DNA of 64,000 bases. Origin: Mesorhizobium terrae. GTDB lineage: Bacteria; Pseudomonadota; Alphaproteobacteria; Rhizobiales; Rhizobiaceae. The notes under the pieces were generated by a model. The model worked only from the letters and a program-made list of their open reading frames with translations. It was not told the origin of the DNA and searched no databases. The position numbers were made by a program, and so were the translations under genes. Location of the stretch: assembly GCF_008727715.1 (NCBI RefSeq), contig NZ_CP044218.1, forward strand, positions 3,055,501 to 3,119,500, in the 5' to 3' direction. This document shows, in pieces, positions 56,470 to 64,000 of this stretch; positions within the stretch are counted from its first letter, which is position 1, and every line of letters begins with the position of its first letter.

Positions 56470-57192
56470 TCACCAAAGATAGAAGAATGCAAAGATGAAC
56501 ACCCACACCAGATCGACGAAGTGCCAGTAGAGCCCCAGGATCTCGACGCTTTCGTATTGGCCGCGGCGGCTGGTGAAGAATCCCCGCGCGCCGGTTTCGA
56601 AGTCGCCGCGCCACGCCTTGCGCGCGGTGATCAAGAGAAAGATCACGCCGATCGTGACATGGGTGCCATGGAAGCCGGTGATCATGAAGAAGGACGACCC
56701 AAACTGAACGGCGCCCCACGGGTTCGCCCAGGGCCGCACGCCCTCGGTGATGAGCTTGGTCCATTCGAAGGCCTGCATGCAGACGAAGGCCGCGCCGAGA
56801 GCGGCTGTAAGCAGCATGAAAGCCGCGGTCTTCCTGCGGTCGTGCCGATAGCCGAAATTGACGGCCATCGCCATAGTGCCGCTGGAGGATATCAGCACGA
56901 ACGTCATGATCGCGATCAGGATCAGCGGAACATCCTGGCCGAACAAATGCAGCGCGAAAACCTCGCTCGGATTGGGCCAAGGCACCGTCGTCGACATGCG
57001 GGCGGTCATGTAGGACAACAGGAAACAGCCGAAGATGAAGGTGTCGCTGAGCAGGAAGATCCACATCATGGCCTTCCCCCAAGAGACATTCTTGAAAGCC
57101 CTTTGGTCGGAGGACCAGTCGGCGACGATACCGTGCAGGCCCGGCGGTCGCGAAGCGGTATGATCGCCATGTCCCTGCGTGGTCTCGGACAT
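56470..57192 (-). CDS. Haem-copper oxidase subunit III (second copy, CoxP-like)
   Basis: This gene encodes 240 residues with about five membrane helices. Conserved COX3 features are WGKAMMWIFLLSDTFIFGCF, SSGTMAMAVNFGYRHDRRKT, GSSFFMITGFHGTHVTIGVI and YWHFVDLVWVFIFAFFYLW. The two glutamate/histidine-bearing helices typical of subunit III (FHGTHV, WHFVDLVW) are present. A related but shorter subunit III lies just upstream (57291), the paired arrangement seen in coxMNOP. Confidence 0.9.
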   Translation of the reverse strand: MSETTQGHGDHTASRPPGLHGIVADWSSDQRAFKNVSWGKAMMWIFLLSDTFIFGCFLLSYMTARMSTTVPWPNPSEVFALHLFGQDVPLILIAIMTFVLISSSGTMAMAVNFGYRHDRRKTAAFMLLTAALGAAFVCMQAFEWTKLITEGVRPWANPWGAVQFGSSFFMITGFHGTHVTIGVIFLLITARKAWRGDFETGARGFFTSRRGQYESVEILGLYWHFVDLVWVFIFAFFYLW

Positions 57193-57290
57193 CCGCTACT
57201 CCTCTTCAATCACGATCCTGTTGCCCCGTCCTGGGACACGATCGAGCGTCCGAACAAGCACCTCTGAGCCCTCGCGCGTCTCGCGAGACC

Positions 57291-57995
57291 CTAGGCAAGC
57301 AGTCCGCGGCAGATATCGATCAGATCGGCCGCCCAGCCGTTGAGCACTGAGACAAGCACCAGCCAAACCAGCAGCAGGACATGCCAGTACATCGCGCAGA
57401 GCTCGGTCGACAAAACGAGCTTTTCCGGCCTGACGCTCCGCCATGCCCGGATGTTGACCCGGCTCAGCGCGACCAGTCCGCCAACGATGTGCAGGCCGTG
57501 CATCGCCGTGAGCAAATAGAAGAAGCTGGCGGCCGGGTTCCCGGTCGCGAAATAGCCCTCGGCGGCGAAGTCGCGCCAAGCCAGCAACTGCCCGCCCAGG
57601 AAGGCTAATGAGGCCAGCGCGCCAGCGAGAAGGGCAAGTCGCACATTCTCCAGCTGTCCCTTGTGCGCAGCGAACACCGCGCCTTGAAGCGCCATGCTCG
57701 CTAGCGCCAGCATCGCCGTGTTGGGCCACAGGATCGCCGGAACCGGAGCTGGCTGCCAGTCGGTATAGATCATGCGCATGAAATAGGCGCTGATGAGCAA
57801 CGCAAACAGCGCGCCGACCACCGCGAGGAAGACGCCAAGCCCGATCTTGGCCGGGTGCATGAGCGACGCTTCGGTACCGGGGAAAGCCGTTACCGGCCCG
57901 GCCTCCAACCACGGTTTCGACATCAGCCTCTGTCGCGACAGCCACCAGCCGACCACCGCGGCTATCGCCGCAAGGAAGAACAGTGCCGCGCTCAT
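57291..57995 (-). CDS. Haem-copper oxidase subunit III family protein (first copy, CoxO-like)
   Basis: This gene encodes 234 residues from ATG 57995, overlapping the subunit I stop (ATGA); the frame is open to 58169 only antisense to conserved subunit I sequence. Six to seven helices are visible. TAMHGLHIVGGLVALSRVNI and CAMYWHVLLLVWLVLVSVLN are the conserved histidine helices of subunit III. A 98-bp gap separates it from the second subunit III gene. Confidence 0.88.
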   Translation of the reverse strand: MSAALFFLAAIAAVVGWWLSRQRLMSKPWLEAGPVTAFPGTEASLMHPAKIGLGVFLAVVGALFALLISAYFMRMIYTDWQPAPVPAILWPNTAMLALASMALQGAVFAAHKGQLENVRLALLAGALASLAFLGGQLLAWRDFAAEGYFATGNPAASFFYLLTAMHGLHIVGGLVALSRVNIRAWRSVRPEKLVLSTELCAMYWHVLLLVWLVLVSVLNGWAADLIDICRGLLA

Positions 57996-59767
57996 GTGCT
58001 GCCGCCCTGGGTCAGCGGGCGCGGATCGTTCTGCGCAATGAAGTCCTCGGGCGCGCCGGGCACGCTGTAGTCGTAAGCCCAGCGATAGACGACCGGCAAA
58101 TCCTTGCCGAAATTGCCGTGCGGCGGCGGCGTGCCCGCAGTCTGCCATTCCAGCGTCGTTGCCCGCCATGGATTGTTGCCGGCCTCACGGCCATGCCGGA
58201 TGCTCCATATGAGGTTGAAGAGGAATACCATCTGGGCCATGCCGACGGTCAGGGCGGCAATGGTGATGAACTGGTTGAGCGTATGGACCGATGGCGGGAC
58301 AAAGGCAGTATCGCCGATCTCGGGGTAACGCCGCGGTACGCCGACCAGCCCGACATAATGCATGGGGAAGAAGATAAGATAGGCGCCGAGGAAGGTGACC
58401 CAGAAATGGAAACGCCCCATCGCTTCGTTGAGCATCCGGCCGGTGATCTTGGGGTACCAATGATAGATGGCGCCGAAGACGACAAGCACGGGCGCCACGC
58501 CCATCACCATGTGGAAGTGTGCGACCACGAACATCGTCTGCGCCAGCGGCACGTCGACCACCACGTTGCCGAGGAACAGGCCGCTCAACCCGCCATTGAT
58601 GAAGGTGACGATGAACGCCAGCGCAAACAGCATCGGGGTCGTCAGATGGATGTCGCCGCGCCACAGCGTCAATACCCAGTTGTAAACCTTGATGGCGGTG
58701 GGGATCGCGATGATCAGCGTGGTGGTGGCGAAGAAGAAGCCGAAATAAGGATGCATGCCTGAGACATACATGTGATGCGCCCATACCACGAAGCTCAGCG
58801 CGCCGATGGCGATGATGGCCCAGACCATCATGCGGTAGCCGAAGATGTTCTTGCGTGCATGGGTGCTGATCAGGTCGGAGACGATGCCGAAGGCGGGCAG
58901 CGCCACGATGTAGACCTCGGGATGGCCAAAGAACCAGAACAGGTGCTGGAACATGATCGGGCTGCCGCCGTTGTGCGGGAGCGGGGTGGCGCCCATCTCC
59001 ACGATCGCCGGCATGAAGAAGCTCGACCCGATCAGCCGGTCGAACAGCATCATGACGCAGGCAACGAAAAGCGCGGGGAAAGCAAGCAGTGCCATCACGG
59101 TGGCCGTGAAAATGCCCCAGACGGTCAGCGGCAGGCGCATCAGCGTCATGCCGCGCGTGCGGCCCTGGAGCACGGTCACGACATAGTTCAGGCCGCCCAT
59201 GGTGAATCCGACGATAAATAGGATCAGCGAAACAAGCATCAGGATGATGCCCCAATCCTGTCCGCCTGGGGTGCCCGAGGTGATGGCCTGCGGCGGATAG
59301 AGCGTCCAGCCGGCCCCGGTCGGGCCGCCGGGCGCAAAGAAGCTGCTGGCCAACACCAGAACGGCGAGCAGATACACCCAGTAGCTCAGCATGTTGACAT
59401 AAGGAAACACCATGTCGCGCGCGCCGACCATCAACGGGATCAGGTAGTTGCCGAAACCGCCGAGGAAAAGCGCGGTCAGAAGATAAATCACCATGATCAT
59501 GCCGTGCATGGTCATGAACTGGTAGTACATGTCAGGCGTGATCGCGGTGAACGTCTCGGGAAAACCAAGCTTGAGGCGCATCAGCCAGGATAGCACCAGC
59601 GCGACAAGGCCGATGGCGGTGGCCGTGCCGGCGTACTGGATGGCGATGACCTTGGCGTCCTGCGAAAAGACGTATTTCGTCCACCAGCTGTGGGGGTGAT
59701 AGAGCTCGGCCTCGGCCACTTCCGCGGCCGGGACGAGACCTGCTCCATGAGGCGTGACGTCGACCAT
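57992..59767 (-). CDS. ctaD: Cytochrome c oxidase subunit I (haem-copper type A)
   Basis: This gene encodes 591 residues with twelve helices. The low-spin haem ligand is in FMTMHGMIMVIYLL, the CuB ligands in WFFGHPEVYIVALP and WAHHMYVSGM, and the haem a3 and low-spin ligands in VVAHFHMVMG. The GHPEVY glutamate places it in the A1 group, and the D-channel Asp and Asn are present in GARDMVFPYVNML. It corresponds to CoxN of coxMNOP-like operons. It reduces oxygen at the inner membrane and pumps protons. Confidence 0.95.
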   Translation of the reverse strand: MVDVTPHGAGLVPAAEVAEAELYHPHSWWTKYVFSQDAKVIAIQYAGTATAIGLVALVLSWLMRLKLGFPETFTAITPDMYYQFMTMHGMIMVIYLLTALFLGGFGNYLIPLMVGARDMVFPYVNMLSYWVYLLAVLVLASSFFAPGGPTGAGWTLYPPQAITSGTPGGQDWGIILMLVSLILFIVGFTMGGLNYVVTVLQGRTRGMTLMRLPLTVWGIFTATVMALLAFPALFVACVMMLFDRLIGSSFFMPAIVEMGATPLPHNGGSPIMFQHLFWFFGHPEVYIVALPAFGIVSDLISTHARKNIFGYRMMVWAIIAIGALSFVVWAHHMYVSGMHPYFGFFFATTTLIIAIPTAIKVYNWVLTLWRGDIHLTTPMLFALAFIVTFINGGLSGLFLGNVVVDVPLAQTMFVVAHFHMVMGVAPVLVVFGAIYHWYPKITGRMLNEAMGRFHFWVTFLGAYLIFFPMHYVGLVGVPRRYPEIGDTAFVPPSVHTLNQFITIAALTVGMAQMVFLFNLIWSIRHGREAGNNPWRATTLEWQTAGTPPPHGNFGKDLPVVYRWAYDYSVPGAPEDFIAQNDPRPLTQGGST

Positions 59768-59834
59768 CCTGCACCTCTTCGTTCGTTTCAGCCTTCCCGC
59801 GAAGCAACGCCTTCGCCGCCGCGCAATGTGTTTT

Positions 59835-60728
59835 CTACTCGGCCTTCACCCTTATCGGCACGGTCAGTGCGCCCGTCTTGGCGGGCGCCGACAGTTGAGC
59901 AAAAGTCGACTGCTGCTGCAGCCATGCCTGGTAATCCTGTTCGGTATCGACCTTCACGACGCCACGCATGAAGGCATGCCCGACGCCGCAGAGCTGGGAG
60001 CAAAGGATCTCGAACGTTCCAGTCCTGGTCGGCGTGAACCAGAAATAGGTGACCATGCCCGGCACCATGTCCATCTTGGCGCGGAACTCCGGAATGTAGA
60101 AATCATGGATGACATCGATCGAGCGCAGCAAAACCTTGACCGGCTTGCCGACCGGCAGATGCAGATCCGCCCCTACGACAACGATGTTGTCCTGACCGTC
60201 AGGGTCCTGCGGGTTGATGCCGAGCGCATTGTCGGGGCTGATAAAGCGTGCGTTCGTCGTGCCGAGCTTGCCGCCCTTGCCGGGCAAGCGGAAGCTCCAT
60301 TGCCATTGCTGCGCGAAGACCTCGATCTCGGTCGCGTCTTTGGGAACAGTGACGAATTGGCTCCACACGAACAGGCCGGGCGCCAGCAAAGCCGCGACGC
60401 CGATGGCGGTGAATACGGTCAGCCAGGATTCAAGTTTCCTGCTTTCGGGCTCATACGCAGCCTCCCGTCCTTCCTTGTGCCGGAAGCGGAAAATGCAGTA
60501 GGCCATGAACAGGACGACGGCTGAGAAGACCGTCCCGGTGATCCAGAAGGTGATGACAAGGGTGTTGTCGATATAGCCCCAATTGGAGGCTATCGGCGTA
60601 GACCACCACGGGCTCAGCACGTGGAACAGGACCGAGCCTACGACAATCAGAACGAGTACGAGCGCTACGGCCATCCTTCGTTCCCCCGGCATCCAAGGGA
60701 TGCTATCCCGCAGGAACGCCAAGCTCAT
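59835..60728 (-). CDS. coxB: Cytochrome c oxidase subunit II
   Basis: This gene encodes 297 residues. Two N-terminal helices (MAVALVLVLIVVGSVLFHVL and VITFWITGTVFSAVVLFMAY) are followed by a periplasmic cupredoxin domain. The CuA ligands are complete: ILCSQLCGVGHAFM near residue 245, plus an upstream His in IDVIHDFYIPEFR, and the WQWSFR aromatic patch. It corresponds to CoxM and is the first gene of the minus-strand oxidase operon. No haem-c domain is fused, so it needs a separate cytochrome c. Confidence 0.94.
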   Translation of the reverse strand: MSLAFLRDSIPWMPGERRMAVALVLVLIVVGSVLFHVLSPWWSTPIASNWGYIDNTLVITFWITGTVFSAVVLFMAYCIFRFRHKEGREAAYEPESRKLESWLTVFTAIGVAALLAPGLFVWSQFVTVPKDATEIEVFAQQWQWSFRLPGKGGKLGTTNARFISPDNALGINPQDPDGQDNIVVVGADLHLPVGKPVKVLLRSIDVIHDFYIPEFRAKMDMVPGMVTYFWFTPTRTGTFEILCSQLCGVGHAFMRGVVKVDTEQDYQAWLQQQSTFAQLSAPAKTGALTVPIRVKAE

Positions 60729-61110
60729 ACTAGCTCAATTTGCGGCTGCAATTCCAGAGCGATTGTTTTTGAGCAAGTGTAGCTAAGCGCGACCAGCCTG
60801 ATTTGTGGCACCTTGGCATAGCAAGGTCCGGCCACAACCGACGCCGCGTGTGCTTGGGCGGATTTGGCACAAGGCGTTCGGCTTTAGCTGGATTCTAGAG
60901 GCGGCTTTCCGGTCCGGTTAGCCCGAAAGCGGGCATTCCGCTAACCGCCCCAATACAGCCTTCTTGACTATGCCTTCGAGTGGCCACTCGTGGCGCGAAA
61001 GTGACTAGGCGGCGAATTCGAAATCGATCCCGCATCGTTGAAGTGTTCATGCTCTGCGCTTCGAAAGTCGCATAAAGGGCAGTCCGGAATTCGATTGTTG
61101 GCGCCTAGAA
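60729..61110. other. Oxidase operon upstream region
   Basis: No gene was found in this stretch of about 380 bp. It should hold the coxB promoter on the minus strand. No FNR/FixK-type TTGAT-N4-ATCAA site was seen by eye. It contains the nested palindrome at 60915-60947. Confidence 0.4.
60915..60947. repeat. Nested inverted repeat
   Basis: CGGTTAGC (60915-60922) and GCTAACCG (60940-60947) are perfect 8-bp arms. Inside them CCCG and CGGG flank AAAG, giving a smaller stem, so the element can fold as a Y. It lies about 190 bp upstream of the coxB start. It could be a decayed repeat or the target of a regulator. Confidence 0.5.
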
Positions 61111-61652
61111 AGTGGAGATTGTCGCGGGGCTCTCATTGCGGCAGCAGAGCGTGCGATCGAAGCGCAGATCGCACCGGATACACGATTGATGAACTATGAA
61201 GCAAAGGCATTCATTGCGATTGATGAAAGCTTTGCCGATTATGAGACGGTAAACCATTCCAATCGCGAGTATGTTCGCGACGCCATACACGTCATTCAGC
61301 CGAAGGTTTCCATTTGCGGATCCGCCAAACCATCGCGGGCGTATTTCACCACATCAGTCCACAGCACGCCGACCTAAATTTTCACGAGATAGGATTTCGT
61401 TGATCCCGCCGTGGCGTTGATGGTCAGGTTGTTCACAAGACCCGCGGTGGCCGCCAAGTCATCAAGACCATGTGGTCGCGTGTCCCGCCAGCGCTGCAAT
61501 TGGTGCAGGCAGTCCGCTTCGCCACCGACGCCAGATGCGCAGAAGCCCTCAAGGCGGAAACGTCGTCAAATCTATTGTTGTTGTCTTTGGTTGAAAAAAG
61601 ACTGCCTGTCCAGAGAACAGTTCTTGTTCCGACCCGAATAGAACCGCTTTAG
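61111..61652 (+). pseudogene. IS1595-family transposase remnant
   Basis: In frame 1 the DNA reads IAAAERAIEAQIAP, then ESFADYETVNHSNREYVRDA (around 61220-61285). This is the DDE-domain segment before the last catalytic region of IS1595/ISXO2 transposases. The reading then continues in frame 3 from 61284 with SAEGFHLRIRQTIAGVFHHI and SPQHADLNFHEIGFR, where a TGA at 61401 replaces the usual Trp codon. It goes on in the same frame with KTMWSRVPPALQLVQAV to TAG 61652. One frameshift and one nonsense change therefore disable it. The N-terminal half is absent. Confidence 0.82.
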
Positions 61653-62182
61653 AATTCCTAAGCGTCGCCGTGCGAGGGTCCCCCGTACGGTCGTGTATCC
61701 ACTGTGGATCGGCGCGAGCGACCCTGTTGCGCTTGGGCTCGGAAGGTCCGAGGTAACGTCCAGCCAGGAACGCCAGAGACGTCTTATCAGGTCTGAAGCC
61801 CCCTTTGCGGATTGGATCGATACGCCGCCGAGCGCGAATTGCGCGAGGGGACGGTCTATGGTGACAGCCGTTAAACCCGGGCCATCGCGGCCCTCGGCTC
61901 CAATCCCGGCTCGCGCGAAGCGATTATTATTTGGGCCATCAGCCCGCCGAACTTCTGACCGAAGAAATCGCCGTCTGCGTCAATTCGGTCGAAGGTTCAA
62001 TTCGTGCGTCCACAGGACGGTCGTGGAGGTCAAGACCAGTCGGCTTCGTGTCCGCGAAGTTCGTTGACGAGTAGCGATCCCAGCAATGCGGCGCCGCCTT
62101 GCGCAAGCTGATGGACCATGGCACTGGACAGATCATCGCGGCAGCCTTCCCTTTTTTGGGCTCATCCACATTCGAGGCGACC
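61653..62182. other. Gene-poor stretch of 530 bp
   Basis: No gene can be supported. On the minus strand between about 62190 and 62030 one frame reads DDLSSAMVHQLAQGGAALLG followed by SLLVNELRGHEADWS and a stop, which looks protein-like and may be the tail of a lost gene, but no family is recognised. The right end carries the start region of the M24 gene. Confidence 0.35.
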
Positions 62183-63406
62183 ATGTATTTGAACCGGACG
62201 CGAGCCGAACAATTGATGACGGCCGCCGGCGTTGAGGCCCTCGTCCTTTTCTCGCCCGAAAATTTCCGATACGCGACCGGGACCCCCGCGGGGGCCGCGG
62301 CAATGTGGAGGCGCGCTGGGGGAGCAATCGCCGTGGTTCCGGCATCCGCCGATGCGCCGATTGCTTCCATCATCAGTGACTTTCAGTTGGAAAGCTCAGA
62401 GCAGTCCAGGCGTCTGGAGGATGTGAGGACATTTCCCGCCTGGGTCGATATGGCAGACTACCGAGACATTCCGGATGACGCCGGGCTGGCCGAAAGCTTC
62501 CAATCTTCGACATCGGCCCTGGTGCGACCGGCCACCTTCGACCGCAATCGGGTATTCGATCTCCTTGACGACGTACTGCGGGAACGTGGCCTGCAAGCAA
62601 GCAATATCGGTGCGGATTTCGATTTTCTGCCCGCCCGCGATCTGGCTTCGTTGTCAGCGCGCCTGCCAAATCAGCGCTTCGTCGATGCAACAGATCTGAT
62701 CCGGCGCCTCCGCTTGGTGAAATCGCCGGCAGAGACGGCCAACCTGCGTTCGGCGTGCCGCCTAGCCGAAGCCGGGCTGAAGAACCTTTCCGAAAATATT
62801 GCGGCGGGCCATAGCTCGACCGACCTTTCGAGTGCTTGGCGATCCGGAGTGGATACGACCGCCCGATCAACAGGTGTCGGCGCGGTCGATACGTGGGATT
62901 ACATTTCCGTAGGCGTAGACCCTTGGGACGGCAACGCCAAGGTGGTACCGGGATCTGTCGTGAAAGCGGATGTCGGGTGCATCGTCTCCGGCTATTGCTC
63001 GGACAGTGCAAGAACTTACGTTTTTGGTGAGCCCAGCCGATTGGCGGCAGGTATTTTCAGTTGCCTTGAGCAGGCTTTCATGGATGGCCTTGGCATGTTC
63101 CGGCCGGGCGTGATGTTGCGCGATATCCATGCCGCAACGCTGGCTTCGATCCAACGTTACGGCCTGAAGTCCTATTCGCGTGGACATTTCGGTCACTCCG
63201 TCGGGGCGGCGGTTGGGATTGAGGAATGGCCGTTCATATCGGCCGACAGCGAGATTGTCCTTGAACCCGGAATGGTTATGGCGTTCGAGACGCCGTTTTA
63301 CGCCAATGGTCTTGGCGCACTGATGATAGAGGATCAGCTTCTCATCACCGAAAGTGGCTGTGAAGTCATGAACACGCTGCCACGTGGTTTGACCAGAATG
63401 TCGTAG
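62183..63406 (+). CDS. M24-family metallopeptidase (Xaa-Pro dipeptidase/creatinase-like)
   Basis: This gene encodes 407 residues from ATG 62183, preceded by GAGGCGA; the frame is open to 62099. A creatinase N-domain (LVLFSPENFRYATGTPAG) is followed by the pita-bread fold. All five metal ligands seem present: VVKADVGCIVSGYCSDSART (two Asp), RGHFGHSVGAAVGIEEW (His), GMVMAFETPFY (Glu) and GALMIEDQLLI (Glu). That makes it a likely true metallopeptidase, unlike EutD. The substrate is unknown and no linked transporter lies within the window. Confidence 0.87.
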   Translation: MYLNRTRAEQLMTAAGVEALVLFSPENFRYATGTPAGAAAMWRRAGGAIAVVPASADAPIASIISDFQLESSEQSRRLEDVRTFPAWVDMADYRDIPDDAGLAESFQSSTSALVRPATFDRNRVFDLLDDVLRERGLQASNIGADFDFLPARDLASLSARLPNQRFVDATDLIRRLRLVKSPAETANLRSACRLAEAGLKNLSENIAAGHSSTDLSSAWRSGVDTTARSTGVGAVDTWDYISVGVDPWDGNAKVVPGSVVKADVGCIVSGYCSDSARTYVFGEPSRLAAGIFSCLEQAFMDGLGMFRPGVMLRDIHAATLASIQRYGLKSYSRGHFGHSVGAAVGIEEWPFISADSEIVLEPGMVMAFETPFYANGLGALMIEDQLLITESGCEVMNTLPRGLTRMS

Positions 63407-64000
63407 CTTGGCGCGGGCGCATTTGATGCCGCGTCACACCAATCAGCAATGCCTATCATCGCGTAATCATCGAGAATTGGTATGCCAAGGCTCTGCGCAG
63501 CACCGCGCCCATCGCAACCGGCCCACGCCGCACAATCTTGGGCGGACAGCTTTTTGCCATCCGGTCTTCCACATGCACGAAGACCTGGGACAGCCAAGAA
63601 ACACAGTCATGCTCCCTGGTCAAAGCCGGTAAGGCGTTGGAAATCAACGCTGTCGCGGCGGACATGCAGCAGTCTGTGAGCTTCCCGATTTCGATGAGCG
63701 GCTTCGGCAGCGCGCTGGCCCGCACGACCACGCTCTCGGCTGACTGAATGTCGTCAACGTCCTTGCAGTGGTGAGGCGAGCCGATCACAGATGCAGGCGT
63801 GCCGTGCCAAGGTATCGGTTTCGATTCCCAGACGTTCAGATTGCCGCTCGGATCGTCAATAGCTGCTCCATCAGAACCAGCAACGCCCCGTGTTAGGCCA
63901 TCAGCGATATCTTCTCTCCAACAGAATGTAGAAATTACTTCGATCCCGCAGGATATGGGTTTGCATCGACGTCCGACGCTCTGCTGTACGACCATTGCGA
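63407..64000. other. Right edge, no recognised gene
   Basis: A minus-strand opening (63995 to 63456, perhaps running past the window) encodes 179 residues with no known motif. In a hand count of 20 of its codons only 12 ended in G or C, low for a gene in this GC-rich DNA. Short plus-strand openings overlap it. It may be decayed sequence or part of a gene beyond the edge. Confidence 0.3.

Noticed and set aside
57996..58169. N-terminal extension of the first subunit III gene
   Set aside because: The extension is antisense to nothing useful and lies inside conserved subunit I coding sequence on the same strand; the ATG at 57995 with ATGA overlap is the natural start.
61186..61377. 63-residue opening as a real small protein
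   Set aside because: Its motif content and the continuing frame-3 match show that it is a fragment of a decayed IS1595-type transposase.

Overview
The window looks like chromosomal DNA of a rhizobial alphaproteobacterium, most probably Mesorhizobium or a close relative. This is inferred from high GC, the three-gene pntAA-pntAB-pntB transhydrogenase beside a small aa3-oxidase subunit IV, a fused indolepyruvate:ferredoxin oxidoreductase, an ehu-eut ectoine catabolic cluster in the rhizobial order, a coxMNOP-like terminal oxidase operon and typical rhizobial intergenic palindromes. No rRNA, tRNA, CRISPR array or phage was seen.

Layout. 1-2.9 kb: 5'-truncated CGNR zinc-finger gene, a lipoprotein, and a GntR regulator divergent from a DAO-type FAD oxidoreductase. 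3.1-10.2 kb: fused indolepyruvate:ferredoxin oxidoreductase, a membrane GGDEF-EAL protein, a FeeM/LuxI-like acyltransferase and a 49-residue membrane protein. 10.4-13.8 kb: small oxidase subunit IV and the proton-translocating transhydrogenase operon, closed by a clear terminator. 14.2-19.5 kb: a membrane-bound Pls/PosA-type single-module NRPS with a GNAT acetyltransferase and a phosphopantetheinyl transferase, which is a predicted poly-amino-acid synthetase locus. 19.8-24.3 kb: sulfonate operon with tauABC-type uptake, SsuD monooxygenase and its FMN reductase. 24.4-29.5 kb: CUT2 sugar ABC transporter divergent from a LacI regulator, with two matching operators between them. 29.5-33.9 kb: a DUF1349 protein and a 1199-residue modular protein with a dimethylformamidase-like domain and three DUF4082 modules. 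34.4-39.0 kb: GntR regulator divergent from an amino-acid ABC transporter and a D-amino-acid-dehydrogenase-like enzyme.

39.2-39.9 kb is a quinone oxidoreductase pseudogene with an internal deletion. 39.9-53.4 kb is a complete ectoine/5-hydroxyectoine utilisation region: transaminase (atf), semialdehyde dehydrogenase (ssd), AsnC regulator, MocR regulator EnuR, the EhuABCD transporter and EutABCDE enzymes. The solute would be imported by Ehu, 5-hydroxyectoine converted to ectoine by EutABC, the ring opened by EutD, the acetyl group removed by EutE, and the product carried to aspartate by Atf and Ssd. 53.7-60.7 kb: a periplasmic cytochrome c, a DUF2189 membrane protein, a YbaK editing-domain protein, and a minus-strand oxidase operon (subunits II, I, III, III, IV).

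60.7-64 kb is gene-poor. It holds a nested palindrome, a decayed IS1595-family transposase (one frameshift, one TGG-to-TGA nonsense change) and one intact M24 peptidase gene. The strongest candidate for an under-described system is the Pls-type NRPS-GNAT-PPTase locus; the 1199-residue modular protein is second.
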